In this document: one piece after another, positions 26,490 through 37,438 of the stretch
Numbering within the stretch: the stretch's first letter is position 1
Layout: each line of letters starts with the position of its first letter
NCBI GenBank assembly: GCA_022385805.1
Contig: MU277684.1
Coordinates: 31,333-95,332, forward strand
Origin: Pilatotrama ljubarskyi
Lineage: Eukaryota; Basidiomycota; Agaricomycetes; Polyporales; Polyporaceae
Direction of reading: 5' to 3'
Length of the DNA: 64,000 nt
The notes under the pieces: model-generated
Databases searched by the model: none
Told to the model about the DNA's origin: nothing
Seen by the model: the letters and a program-made list of their open reading frames with translations, nothing else
Program-made: the position numbers and the translations under genes

Positions 26490-27266
26490 ATGAAGATCAG
26501 TATGTATTTTTATGCGTGGAGTAGGCGCATTTCCTGACTCTTTCAAACATGCAGCTTTCGTAACGGGAAACGCAGGCAAGCTCAGAGAAGTCAAGCAGAT
26601 CCTCAGCGCGTCGAATATCGAAGTAGAGTCTCAGGAACTAGACAGTAAGGATACACCTCCTCGCGCCGATTTGAACGCCTCACCGACTCACTCTATAGTT
26701 CCGGAGGTCCAGGGCACGACCCAGGAGGTCGCCCTCGCCAAGTGCCGCCGTGCTGCTGAGCTTCTAGGCGGCCCGTGCATCACGGAAGACACGGCACTAT
26801 GCTTCAAGGCGTTCAATGGCCTCCCCGGGCCTTACATCAAGTATTTCCTCAAAGAGCTCGGTCATGAAGGTATAGCGTTCACGACTCTACTTGCGACTTT
26901 CCTCATGGTCGTGTCCTTCCAGGCCTGAACAAGCTCCTTGTTGGTTTCGATACGAATGAAGCCTGGGCACTTTGCACATTCGCGTACAGCGCAGGTCCTG
27001 GGAGCGAGCCGATCCTGTTCGAGGGCCGCACTGATGGTCGAATTGTTCCCGCGAGAGGCCCTAGCTACTTTGGCTGGGACCCCTGCTTTGAACCGGAGGG
27101 CACTGGCAAAACGTACGTTCAGCTGGTAATTGTCGCTCTCTCTTCGTTGCTCACTTTCTTCAACAGATATGCAGAGATGCAGGCTGAAGAGAAGAACAGA
27201 ATCTCGCACCGAGGCCGTGCGTTAGAGAAACTCGAGAAGTACCTACGGTCAATGAGCTCTTCATGA
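26490..27266 (+). CDS. HAM1: Inosine triphosphate pyrophosphatase (ITPA/HAM1)
   Basis: Hydrolyses ITP, dITP and XTP to monophosphates, cleansing nucleotide pools of deaminated purines. Five exons, 26490-26499, 26555-26644, 26699-26869, 26923-27112 and 27167-27266, are fully in phase and give 186 residues, normal for the family. The first exon is only 10 nt (ATGAAGATCA). Family motifs: [16 protein letters not shown] at the N-terminus, [40 protein letters not shown] with the catalytic Asp, [20 protein letters not shown], and [18 protein letters not shown] near the end, followed by [15 protein letters not shown]. No organelle signal. Paired head-to-head with SMC5. Confidence 0.95.
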
Positions 27267-28264
27267 GGTCGGTGACAGTCGACAGGATGTATAAATGTAT
27301 CATATACCGTAGAGCTGCGAAGCACTACGGATGTATCTCGAAGATCCTACTCTCCGCTGCGGGGTCCACCTCCATACCCGACTGAACAAGTAAGAACTTG
27401 GGCTATGTGCACATCCCGATGTTATGAGCCATCACAGATGGCCAGGACTGACCACGACACGCAGCGATGAGCCGCATCCCCCATTTTCATGAATATTCAG
27501 CATGGTCGCGCAAGAGCGCACGGATGGCAGTGGGCCGTCACATCAGGTAAGCCGCAGTTAGGAGCGCAAATGCTACCTGGTGTGGCATCGGAGACCGAGT
27601 CTGACTCATCCGATTCCCTGCTCCTACCCGCACCATCCACTCTGTATCCGACCCGCAGAGACCTCGTACATTGAACCATCGTCAAGGAAGGTACTTCCGC
27701 CCTTCGAAGAGCGAGATCATTGTCCTGCAGCGTCCAGGCTCACGCGCGCGAACCGCAGTGCACCCACATCCGCCAGTCCGGTAATCTAGCAGTATTCGGC
27801 GGAGGGACGGAGCCGCTCGCTGCGCCATGCCGCCGGAAGCGGACGCGTCATCCCTCCGTACATCCATCGCGATCGAGGCTGACTGTACGAAGTCTTGACT
27901 CGAATGCCGTGAAACGCGCATGTCGCGGGGCAGGCGCGTTCTGAGCCGCTTGGTTAAAACTGTAATTGTAAGCGCATCCGGACGGGGCGGGCTCGGCGCA
28001 CGGATGCGTGTCCGTACTCAAAATGCCGAGAGCTGCTATCCGCGACTCGCTGCGTGTTCTGTAATTCCTCTGGGCCGACGCTGCGAGTGATAAAAGAGGG
28101 CACTGGTCAGTCCGCAGCACGTCAAAGTTCGACCACTTCGCAGCTGCAGTCTATATCTTCGCATCCTCGCTCTTGACCAGCTCACCTATCTCCGCTCACC
28201 CCCCTCTCCGGTTCGCCTATACCCCCTCCTTGCTTGCTTAACCTGCATCGCAACATCGCCCACC
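27267..28264. other. 1-kb intergenic region upstream of the kinase
   Basis: 3' flank of ITPA and promoter of the kinase gene. Short frames on both strands overlap each other and show no family features. A GATAAAAGAG motif near 28088 and CT-rich tracts at 28170-28230 (ending CATCGCCCACC before the ATG) are typical of fungal core promoters. Confidence 0.5.
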
Positions 28265-29819
28265 ATGCCTCGCGTGCAATTGAGCGCCATCTTGCCTAAC
28301 TTCGCGGGCTTCACCATCTCGCACGGGACTTTCCACCTCCGGATGCTCGAGCAACTCGGCAACGGCGCATACGGCGTCGTGTATCTCGCCGAGGACCTTG
28401 CGCCCCGCCCGCACGGCGCGCAGTACTACGCCGTCAAGTGTCTGCTGCGGCACGAACGCGGTTCGGCGCTCGCGCGGCAGCAGCACCGCGAGATCGCACA
28501 CCACCGAGCCCTCTCGGGGCACCCGAACGTCGTCAAGCTTCATGCGGTCATCGAGGAGGAGTTCTACACCTTCCTCGTGCTCGACCTCTGCGAAGGCGGG
28601 GACCTCTTCAACGCTATCATGGAGCGCGGGACGTTCGCCCACAACTCCGAGGCCGTCCGGCGCACGTTCCTACAGGTCATCGATGCGGTCGAGGCGTGTC
28701 ATGCCAAGGGCATCTACCACCGTGACCTCAAGCCTGAGAACATCCTCTGCGCGAAGGACGACAGCCAGGTGTACCTGGCTGACTTCGGGCTGTCCACCCG
28801 GTCAAAGTTGAGCATGAACTTTGGCTGCGGAAGCTCCTTCTACATGAGTCCAGGTAAGCTCGAATGCCTTCATGGGATGATTAGAAGGCATGCTCACAGT
28901 CCTTGCTCACATAGAATGCCAAGGCATCTTCCACAAGAAGGCACCTTACGCCACTGCGCCTTCGGACGTCTGGGCGCTTGGCACTATCCTCTGTAACCTC
29001 ATGACGGGGCGCAACCCGTGGCACGTCGCCTCGCCCAAGACGGACGATGGCTTTCGCTACTTCCTGCGTGACGGCGCTCCCTGGCTGCGCCAGCACCTCC
29101 GCATCTCGGTGCAGGCCAGCGAGCTCCTCGCGCGCATCTTCACCGTCGACCCGGAGAAGCGCATCACTATCCCCGAGCTTCGGAAAGCCGTCCTCGCCAC
29201 CGACAGCTTCTTTCCAGGCGGGTCCTCCGCACGCGGGAGTGCGCCAGCAATTGTCCAGGAAGCGCGTAATCCCACGACGGTCGGCGAGCCTGCAGCGCCC
29301 CGCCCGCCACAGGAAGCCGATATCACGGAGCAGCAGCGTCCCGCCACCGCGCTCGACTTCCGGAACGAGAGCTGGGAGATCCGCCCGCTCGCGCTCAGCA
29401 CGACGATATCGACGGATTTCAAGCACATGCCGGCGGAGGACATCAGCGCCGCGGCGACCGCGACGTTCGTTGGGGCCGAGAGCACGTTCGTCAACAACGC
29501 ACCCGTGTCAGACGAGACGGCCTTCGACTCGACGGACAGCCTCGACGACATATGGTCGATCACGGCGCCGCCGCCGCTCGCTGAGTCGCCTGCGGAATCG
29601 GCCGAGTCTGAGAGCGAGAGCGATGGGCCCATTACCCCAGAGACGCGAGCTGTTGATCCCGCTGGCGCCGTACCACACCTTGCGCTAGAAGGGCCGGTGC
29701 CGTCCGAGTGCGACATCACAATGGCGAGCACGCGCTTGACGGAGCTCAAACAGGACAAGAAGCTCTCGAACCCCGTCATCAGGCTATTTACGGGGATGAG
29801 GATGCGAATCAAGGCATAG
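28265..29819 (+). CDS. Serine/threonine protein kinase, Ran1/Ksp1-like
   Basis: Two exons, 28265-28853 and 28915-29819, in phase, 497 residues. The N-terminal half is a full kinase domain: glycine loop LGNGAYGVVYLAED (about residues 31-44), AVKCL lysine, catalytic loop YHRDLKPENILC, metal site DFG in YLADFGLSTRS, and GCGSSFYMSPECQG, with Ser in place of the usual Ala of APE, followed by PSDVWALGTILCNLMTGRNP and ITIPELRKAVLATDSFFPG. The CGSSFYMSPECQG activation segment is characteristic of fungal Ran1/Pat1, Ksp1 and Vhs1-type kinases involved in nutrient and meiosis control. The C-terminal 190 residues are Ser/Glu-rich and probably disordered. All catalytic residues are intact. The exact orthologue cannot be fixed by eye. 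Confidence 0.9.
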
Positions 29820-30076
29820 ATGGCGGGCAGTGCCGTTTCGGTGCTGGACGCTGTCGGCCATGAACGATTCTGCTTACTGTACGAAGTTGTTATTTGTAGC
29901 GCTGTACAACAGGATGTAGCAATAGAACGTACCTTCACGATACTTGCCCCCGCGCGTGAACGTAGAGATACCCAAGTCCAGCCACAGTGAGCAAGCACAT
30001 AGATTCGAGCAGTATCGAGGGACACAGCGTGAAACACTGACAACTGAGCAACATCAGCACACCGAGATCAGACTGC

Positions 30077-31056
30077 TCAATCATACCGGCCGCGCCTCCT
30101 AGGCGGACTCCTCGACCTTGACGCAGGACGTCTGCCCCAACCTTCCCGTCGTGAGGGAGAGTCTCTCCTAGGGGGCGGCACTCGCCTGTCGTCTCGGTCC
30201 CTACCGCCAAAGTCGCCTCCGCGGCCACCCCTTGCTCCGCGGGGAACCGGGGGTTCAGGGCCAGAGCTACCTCTCCAATGGCCGCCCCCGCCACGTCCGG
30301 CACCAGGGCCTGGTGCTGCACCCAAGCTGCCGGCCCAGCCGCCATCACCACGACCACCTCCCACACTTTTCCATCCGTTTGCGGCACCTGCGACTGGAGC
30401 GGGGCCCACAGCACTACCCTTGATGGCCAGCTCACCACCAGGCCCGGTGGGTACTGTCGCACCCTTGGGCAGATGTACCGAGACACAGAGGTAGTCTCCC
30501 GGTACGAAGCGAAGCTCTTCTAGCGTGCGATCTTGGTCCGAGCCTTGGGACTCCGCTTCGTGGTCTTCGAGCAGACGCGGCGCAGGGTGGTCGAGCGAAC
30601 CTGGCTCGCCGAGGATGTCGCGAGAGTAGACCGTGCCGAGCTCTTTCTGGGAGAAGCGACCACGCGCAGCAGCATCTGCAAAGACTGCGCGGAAGGAGTA
30701 GCGGGCGAGGGGATGGCGATATTCGATGGAGTTTGGCGCGGTCGAGCGGAGCGTGGTCAATACTTCTCGGAGAGTCGCGTCCTTCCTGCGCACACGACCG
30801 TGTCAGTAGGCACGAACCTTCGACATCGGCAATACACACCAGGTGTATATCTGCTGCTCGTCTGCAAGCGGAAGAGGCCCATCTTCGAACTGCTGGAGAC
30901 GGTGGAATGACCCGATTTTGATGAAGGTACGGATGAGGAAGGGTGCAGTCTACGCGAGAGGGTCAATATGAACGTGCCGAAAGCCTCCGTGAGCGAGGTC
31001 AAGCCCACCTTCTCTCTGTCGACGATCGGCTTTCCGGCGGGTGTGGTGTCCTCCAT
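30077..31056 (-). CDS. SAP18: SAP18 (Sin3-associated polypeptide 18) with RGG/RS-rich tail
   Basis: Ubiquitin-fold partner of the Sin3 histone deacetylase and of splicing-linked ASAP/PSAP complexes. Exons 31056-31009, 30949-30840 and 30785-30077 join in phase to 288 residues. The domain reads REKTAPFLIRTFIKIGSFHR, then LADEQQIYTW, KDATLREVLTTLRSTAPN, YSFRAVFADAAARGRFSQKE and FVPGDYLCVSVHLP, the expected order for SAP18 (R-E-K-T-x-P-F-L-x-R and Q-I-Y-T-W-x-D-A-T-L). After about residue 165 comes a long Gly/Arg/Pro tail (GGWAGSLGAAPGPGAGRGGG; RGGRGGDFGGRDRDD) ending in an RS-like PASRSRSPPRRRGRYD. Human SAP18 is about 150 residues and lacks such a tail, so the tail suggests extra RNA contacts (inference). 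Head-to-head with the AlkB gene over 282 bp. Confidence 0.93.
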
Positions 31057-31338
31057 TCTGTTTCGAAACGAGGTGCAGGGGCTCAGCCAGCTGGAGAAAG
31101 AGGCGAAGCGCCCAGGGTGGCTGCGACACTGGCTGGGACGATTACGTAAGACGTTCAGTACGAAATGGGCGCTTCAGCTGGGCACGCTCCCCGTGTTACA
31201 GTTCAACTCAACTCGCTCGAGTCCCGGTCAGCCAGGCTGACAGTACTCGTGGACCGGACTGCTGCTCAACATGCCGAGATAGGGCTTTATCTTGGGTCTC
31301 GCTGGCCGTCTATATCTTGCAGATCTACTTTGAGTAAT
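31057..31338. promoter_or_regulatory. Divergent promoter between SAP18 and the AlkB-type gene
   Basis: 282 bp between the two divergent start codons. Contains two CAACTCAACTCGCTCGAGTC-like repeats near 31200-31225; no clear TATA box. Confidence 0.5.
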
Positions 31339-32397
31339 ATGGCACTATCTAGTCCACTTTCCCCGACCACTACGACCAAGCGGAAGCGTGCAGCGTCGGA
31401 CGGCGAAGATGGCGACGGGGGAAAGATTGCGAAGGCACCCAGGTCGTTCTCCAAGCCCTCTCTGCGGGTTGTAACAGACATCAGCACCGTCCAGCTCGAG
31501 TCTCCCTCCCTTGACCAGCTTCTCTCCGCTGGAGAGTCGGACACGGATTCACTCTTCGACGAGCCACTTCCTCAGCCACACACCGCGGATATCAAGGAGC
31601 TTCCTACAACCTCCGTACCGAAGCTGTTGGACGAGCTGCGCCCGCCCTCTACTGATCACCACCTCGTCCCTGCCCGAAGAAGGGCACCGCCTATCCCTGG
31701 ACTATACTTCGACCCTTCCATCCTTCTCCCCGAGGCGCTCGCGGACGAGCTCATGTGGACATGCATCCGGACCTACTTCCGAGAGGGCAGCGCTAACCAA
31801 GTCATGCTCTTCGATCGCGTACCCGGCCCTGATGCACCCCACGGAGTCCCCAAGCCCTCTGGATTGCCGACATGTCTCGCGAACCTCGTCTCTCTGCTTG
31901 ACGACTTACTCAAGCCCGCAGTGCCGCCGGCAACCCACGAGCTACTGTTCTCTCCCTCTCCTGCATCTCATACTGGCCCACCCCGAGCACGCCAGGCTAT
32001 CATCAACCTGTACTGGCCCGGCGAAGGTATCAGCCCGCACGTCGACCTCCTCGACCGGTACGGAGATGGGATCATTGGCGTAAGCCTCGGATCGGGTTGT
32101 GCCATGCGTTTCGCCAAGTCGTCACCTGAGTCGGAGGACGCCATTCAGGCGATGGACGATTGCGCACTTTACCTCCCGAAAGGGAGCGTGCTTGTCATGA
32201 CGAAGGAGGCACGCTACGAATGGACGCACGGCATCGACAAGCGCTTCGACGACCTCGTGGAGGAGTTCGCAGGCAGTCCTTGCGGTGTCTTGCTCGAGCG
32301 CGACGTCAGGCTCAGCATCACTTTCCGCTGGTTGCTCCCGGGTGCCGATGTTGTCGGTTCTGCGGTTACTTCAGGCGGCGATACGGAGGAGTCGTGA
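31339..32397 (+). CDS. AlkB-family 2-oxoglutarate/Fe(II) dioxygenase
   Basis: Single exon. The open frame extends upstream to 31165, but I choose the ATG at 31339 (MALSSPLSPTTTTKRKR), which gives 352 residues and leaves a promoter; the upstream part lacks family features. The N-terminal third is basic and Ser/Thr-rich, with a possible nuclear signal TKRKR. The oxygenase core has INLYWPGEGISPHVDLLDRY with the iron-binding H-x-D, GIIGVSLGSGCAMRFA, LYLPKGSVLVMTKEARYEWT followed by H-G-I (second iron histidine), and R-L-S-I-T-F-R, whose arginine binds 2-oxoglutarate. This spacing fits the AlkB-homologue group acting on alkylated DNA, RNA or protein; the closest type (ALKBH2/3 versus ALKBH4/6/7) is not certain. 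All cofactor residues intact. Confidence 0.9.
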   Translation: MALSSPLSPTTTTKRKRAASDGEDGDGGKIAKAPRSFSKPSLRVVTDISTVQLESPSLDQLLSAGESDTDSLFDEPLPQPHTADIKELPTTSVPKLLDELRPPSTDHHLVPARRRAPPIPGLYFDPSILLPEALADELMWTCIRTYFREGSANQVMLFDRVPGPDAPHGVPKPSGLPTCLANLVSLLDDLLKPAVPPATHELLFSPSPASHTGPPRARQAIINLYWPGEGISPHVDLLDRYGDGIIGVSLGSGCAMRFAKSSPESEDAIQAMDDCALYLPKGSVLVMTKEARYEWTHGIDKRFDDLVEEFAGSPCGVLLERDVRLSITFRWLLPGADVVGSAVTSGGDTEES

Positions 32398-33017
32398 CTT
32401 GTGATGTCGTACCATGGACTTGCTATCTGGAGTTGGGTACCCTCTATACCGTATCCGAAGTGTCGCCAATAGCTCATGCAATGCCTGTTTTATTAGGCCC
32501 TTGGTTGGCGGCTGACTTGCTCCTTGCATGGTCACGGTGTTGAGATGAGAAGTGTGTCACCTACTGCAGCTATCACATTGCATAACGCCCAGCGTTCATG
32601 TTGCTGTCGCCCTATCAATCGTCAGGCTCTCGTCCGGCGTTACGTGAGAAGTGGCGTATGGGTCGATGCTTTGAAGCTGCGAATGGCAGGATTTGAGTAA
32701 GTATAATTCGCTGGTTCCTGGCATTGACAGCGATAATCGCGTTACAATGGCCTTCCAGGGTTCCCAGATCGAAGCCATCGTCTTGTAGCCTTGGCTGGTA
32801 GCTGGCAAACGCCCCAACAAGTTGTGTATACACGCCATCGCCCCATTGCGACATCGTACATGTGGTCCGATAGCGACCCCTGGCGAGATGCGCAGGCGTT
32901 GGAGCCTCACACCCTTCAGCTTGTGCTTACGAGTACATAACGGTGCGCACGCATACCGCACCTCACAACTTCGCTCCCCATCTTGCCTCTACTCTTATAT
33001 CGATTCCGAGGCAGACG
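32398..33017. other. Intergenic region before STS3
   Basis: A minus-strand frame at 32615-32854 (MSQWGDGVYTQLVGAFASYQ...) is open for 79 codons but has no recognisable family. It may be the remnant of a gene. The right side is the STS3 upstream flank. Confidence 0.4.
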
Positions 33018-34251
33018 ATGAGCGGCATTCCTCGCACGCCCCAACAGCATTTCTACATCCCCGACTTCACATTCAACTGGCCATGGCCTAGGAGGATGCA
33101 CCCTCTGTATAAAGAGGTCGCGGCTGAGTCCAACGCGTGGCTAAGGTCATTCACGGCGTTCACACCCGAATCGCAGCTTGCTTTCGAGCAGTGTGACTTC
33201 GGCCGGCTCGCGGCCCTCGCGTACCCTGACGCATCTCGCGGTATGTCATTCCTCTAATGCGTCCCGATCACCGGTTGATTATGGTATGCCGGTGCAGGTC
33301 ATCTTAGGCTGGGATGGATCTTATGAACGTGTTCTTCGCGATCAACGAGTTTACAGACGCTGCATCCCCGTCTGCGGTCCAAAACATGGTAGACATCGTC
33401 GCTGACGCCATGCACCATCCGTACAAAACTCGTCCTGCCGGAGAAATCGTCCTGGGCGAGATGACTAGGGAGTAAGTCAAGAAAACTTTGTCTCAGACTC
33501 TCAACATGATCATGAATCTCGTTCTGATTGACAGATTCGCGGAGCGCGTACTGCAGACGGTTACCCCGGAAGCATATTGTCACCTTGTCGAATCGCTCAC
33601 CGACTACTTGAACTCGGTCTTGCTGCTTGCCGAAGACCGGTATAGCGGGGGGACATGCACTCTCGAGGACTTTGGTAGAATCCGCCGAGAGAACATTGGC
33701 GGCCGTTTGCCTTTCAGCGTGAGCGAAATGCACCTAAGCATCCCCGACGACGCCTTCTATCATCCTCATATCGTCGAGCTCCGCACGTGCATCATCGACA
33801 TGATGATCATCATTGCTGTAGGTGGTTTCATGCTTCAGAGAACCGCAATCTGACGCCCTTTTCATAGGATATCATGTCCTACAGCCGCCAGCAAGCAACG
33901 GACAATGACGACCATAAACTCCTCACTGTCGTCATGCGCGAGCTGAACATGGACCTGCACGGGGCTATGGGCTGGGTCATGGGCTACTACGACGACCTCT
34001 CAAGCAGATTCATCCAAGGGCTGGCGGATGTTCCCACCTTCGGGCTGGAGATTGACGGTCAGCTCCAGGAGTATCTGCACAACATAGGTAACTGGCCGCG
34101 CGCTCTGGAGTGCTGGAGCTTCGAGTCCAAGCGGTACTTCGGGGAGCGAGGGCTCGAGTACCAGAAGACGCGTCAGGTGCTACTCGAGCACCATCGAGAA
34201 GACATGCGGATGCACCGGACGGAGGGTTTGGCGCAGGTCATCACAGTATGA
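33018..34251 (+). pseudogene. Sesquiterpene synthase STS3, broken and catalytically degenerate
   Basis: Same four-exon plan as STS1/STS2, but on the plus strand. Exon 1 starts at 33018 (MSGIPRTPQQHFYIPDFTFN) and ends in ALAYPDASR. After the first intron the frame is lost: CTGGGATGGATCTTATG is one base short of its paralogues' CTG-GGN-ATG-GAT-CTT-ATG, so translation would run H-L-R-L-G-W-I-L-stop. Further on, the Asp-rich motif reads NEFTD instead of DEYTD. The second metal motif reads ADIMSYSRQ instead of NDVLSYNRE, so both the Asn and the Glu ligands are gone. The remaining exons (FAERVLQTVTPEAYCHLVES; LNMDLHGAMGWVMGYYDDLS; WSFESKRYFGERGLEYQ) are still open to a TGA at 34249-34251. A single-base sequencing error could explain the frameshift but not the three lost ligands. 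Confidence 0.88.
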
Positions 34252-35285
34252 GGTGATGGGGTGGTGAGACGGGCGTCGGTTGCTTGGTTCTGGCACTGTA
34301 TAGCATGTTCTTCGCTCACCGGTTTGATCTCTCAGAAATCAGCATTCAGGTCCGTACGTGTACTCTTCGCAATGCGACGTTCGGTTCTCAGCAGCCGCGC
34401 GCTACGCTGGAACCATCGACATCGCACACAAATAATGGTCCCAGCATCTTTTAAGCCGGGCGTACGATGCCTTTGATGGGCGTTCAGTAGTACGTCCCGA
34501 ATTTCAATGGTACACGTGGGATGTCTACCTCCTGAGTAGCAATCTTCTGTCCACCGGCATACTCACCCTCTGAAGACGCCCCGACACGACAAAGTGATGC
34601 GCAAACCTACCTTGAACCGCGCCTGCTGTTTATCAGCCTGAAGATACCAGGTGCTCGGCATGGGGACGCCGAAATCATTGGGATAATGTGAAGGCAGCTT
34701 GCCTTTGAAAAACCAAGGTCGCTCCCCCGTCAGGTAGCGTCCAGATATTGGGCACCACAGCGTCTTTCTGACTGCTTCAAATTGTTTAGATGCTCATATC
34801 ATCCTGAGAAGGACGTTCATGGATTTCATTGATACCCCTCAGTCGATGGCGCCCCCCCCCCCCCCCCCCTCAGCACGCTTAAAAGTTTTGCGGCCTCAAG
34901 GCGTTGCTCAGCATCTCAGATTTTCGCCTGGCCTTCGAGGTCTTACACCTTCGGTGCCCCCCTCGGGCGGCACCGTCAGGATGTAGGCTCGCTCGACCAC
35001 CATTCTGAGGGCTGCTCCTTCTGAGTCCTTCGAATACCATCGGCATTTCGTTATTGACCCGGCGCTTCACTCACGCTCCGACGCTAATGGCGTTGGCACC
35101 AGCGGCGTTTGACGGCGCATGGTGCGTTGGACCAGGTGTCTGAGACCGGGGACGCACCGTCAGACGGTTCCTCGGGGACTCATCTGCTTAGAGACCGGGC
35201 AAGTCCACAGATCTATCGCTGGTCATCCTCACCTCATCCGCCCACTCGCAGACAGAGACGAAGCCGACCGATGGCCAGTCTACAC
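34252..35285. other. Spacer between STS3 and STS4 with poly-C run
   Basis: No gene supported. Contains an 18-C homopolymer and, on its right, a GC-rich hairpin (CGGTGCC/GGCACCG near 34950-34975). A 63-codon minus-strand frame at 34879-35070 is low-complexity basic. It should include the ancestral STS4 promoter. Confidence 0.5.
34852..34869 (+). repeat. Homopolymer run of 18 C
   Basis: Uninterrupted C tract after GATGGCG and before TCAGCACGC. Length is probably unstable and hard to sequence. Confidence 0.9.
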
Positions 35286-36474
35286 ATGGCTGAGAAAATT
35301 CTCTACCTCCCAGATCTCATGTTGACCTGGCCCTGGCCACGCAAGATGCATCCCCTCTACCAAGAGGCCGCCGCTGAGTCCAACGCCTGGCTCCGGTCGT
35401 TTGCGCTGTTCACACCCGAGTCCCAGCTTGCACTCGAGAAATGCGACTTCGGACTGCTCGCTGCCCTTGGATATCCTGATGTATCTCGAGGTGCGTTGCG
35501 ATAACTGCATTCTCAGAGCGTATCTTCGAATTTGCTGACTGTTTGAGGGCGCGCAGAACACTTGAGGATGGGCGTGGACCTGATGAACTTATTCTTCGTC
35601 ATCGACGAGTACAGACTACCAGGCTGCGTCGACCGTCAGAGAGATGGCCGACATCATCATTGATGCAGTGAAGAACCCCCAGGAACCCCGCCCCTCAGGA
35701 GAGACCGTCCTGGGGGAGATCGTCCGACAGTAAGTGAAGCCAGGAATTCTGTCCGAGACATTATGCTGATCAATCAGTATAGATTCGCAGAACGCGGTCT
35801 GCGTACGGCGACGCCAGAGGCCACCTCTCACTTCGTGAAGGACTTCACTGAGTGGATGGACTCTGTCGTCCTCGAGGCCGAAGACCGCTGTAACGGGGCG
35901 ATGCGCTCCGTTGACGAATTCATCAAACTTCGCCGATTGAACAATAGCGGCCGCCCTTCACTTTCCCCATGCGAGCTACACCTAAGCATCCCCGACGGGG
36001 TGTTCTATCACCCCCCTATTCTCGGCCTCCGCGACACCATAGTGGACATGATCACCACCGTCAATGTACGTCTACTCTCTTGTTTTCAGGTACCTCCCTG
36101 CGATACCCAGGCTCACATATTGCATAGGACGTTCTGTCGTACAACAGAGAGCAAGCGACGGATAACGACTGCTTCAACCTCCTCACGGTTGTCATGCGCG
36201 AGCTCAACGTCGACTTGACGGCGCGATGGCCTACCACAATGACCTCGCCCGACGGTTCATACAAAGACTAGGGAGAGTGCCATCCTTCGGGCCGGAGGTC
36301 GACAAGCAGTTGCATGAGTACCTTGGGAGCATAGTCGTGTGGCCTCGCTGCGTAGATAGCTGGAGCTTCGAGGCGGGCCGTTACTTCTGGGACCAGGGCT
36401 TGGAGGTCCAGAGGACGCGACAGGTTGCGCTCTTGCCAAGGAGGAAGCTCAGAGTCAGGTTCAGGTCTACTTAA
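35286..36474 (+). pseudogene. Sesquiterpene synthase STS4, frameshifted pseudogene
   Basis: Fourth copy of the family, tandem with STS3. Exon 1 (MAEKILYLPDLMLTWPWPRK ... [13 protein letters not shown]) and the first splice are intact. In exon 2 the metal motif breaks: GACGAGTACA is followed by GACTACCAG, so two bases of the Thr codon of DEYTD are missing and the frame shifts to an early stop (CATCATCATTGA). The rest still resembles the family if the frame is reset: [31 protein letters not shown], and an intact second motif NDVLSYNREQA. In the last exon, GACTTG-ACGGCGCGATGG lacks one base and a further 12 nt compared with STS1, giving a second frameshift before YHNDLARRFIQRLGRVPSFG. RYFG has become RYFW. 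The intron sites match the other copies. Confidence 0.9.
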
Positions 36475-37438
36475 TAGAACGCCTAGGACAGCCCAATGCA
36501 GCGTCAGATACAGTACTGAGTTCCTAATGAGACAGCACTACAGTTGTTATAAGTGACCGTATCCGACATCGTGCAACCATGCAGCTGCACACATTCCCGG
36601 CTTCACTTCTGGACAATGCGGCGTGTAAACGCCCCCAAATCATTGGCGTCCGAGGTACCGCGTGTTTCAGCCTCCTCAGGTAGACGTCGCGAAGTGCAAG
36701 CAAAACGGAACGCGTCTCAACTTCTCGACCTCCACTTGACTAGGGAGTCTCTGTAAGTACTGACCAAGACAGAGACTCCTGACCTGACCTGCAAGCCCGC
36801 AGCTCTGCCACCGATGCATTCTTTTTTGAACAGCATCCCGAAGGCCACTCATACTCCACCGTGAGCTTCACCGGCAATCGCAGGAGCGATGTGCCCCGTA
36901 CACCTCTGTTGGACCTGATTCAGCTCATTCAATCAGGAGCTAAGCACATTTGACAAACTCCTTCGAGCGTGGGATTCGTTGATGAATCCGCTTGCGTGTT
37001 AGCGGTCCGTGGCCAAACCTCGCCTTGGGATGCTGATGCAGTTCACAAACCTGACCCCAATCCAGGAACCTCGCCCAGCGAGTAACAGATGGCCTGTCCC
37101 AATACAGGGGTCACATCGACCTGCGGCGAAGTCAGTGGCTTGCGTTCATGATGCACTAAGCGGTTCCTTTTTATGGGGCGGCTGAGACGACTGAGCTGAT
37201 GCGCATTCCCAGGAGCTGGGGGTAGCGCGCCGTTTGCTTCTCATCGACGCCTGCACGAGACCCGGCGGTTGTGCGAAGGAAGCGAGGAAGCACGCAGCAG
37301 CGCAGGGTTATATAAATGCGGGGAGACGTCTTCTCACCGCCAGCTTCCGCTCTCAGTAGTGCTGTTCGGGGCCCACCAGGACCCGTACCCCTTCGTTGGA
37401 AACGCAGTCACCGCCGGCTGCCATCACGAGCACGCGCC
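36475..37438. other. Intergenic region before the dioxygenase
   Basis: No gene supported; short frames lack features. Its right end is the intradiol dioxygenase promoter, with the TATA box listed separately. Confidence 0.5.
37309..37316 (+). promoter_or_regulatory. TATA box of the intradiol dioxygenase
   Basis: TATATAAA, 123 nt upstream of the chosen start codon, in an otherwise GC-rich flank. A near-consensus TATA box suggests a strongly regulated rather than housekeeping promoter. Confidence 0.65.

Noticed and set aside
31165..31338. Upstream start for the AlkB-type protein
   Set aside because: The added 58 residues have no conserved content and would remove the promoter shared with SAP18.
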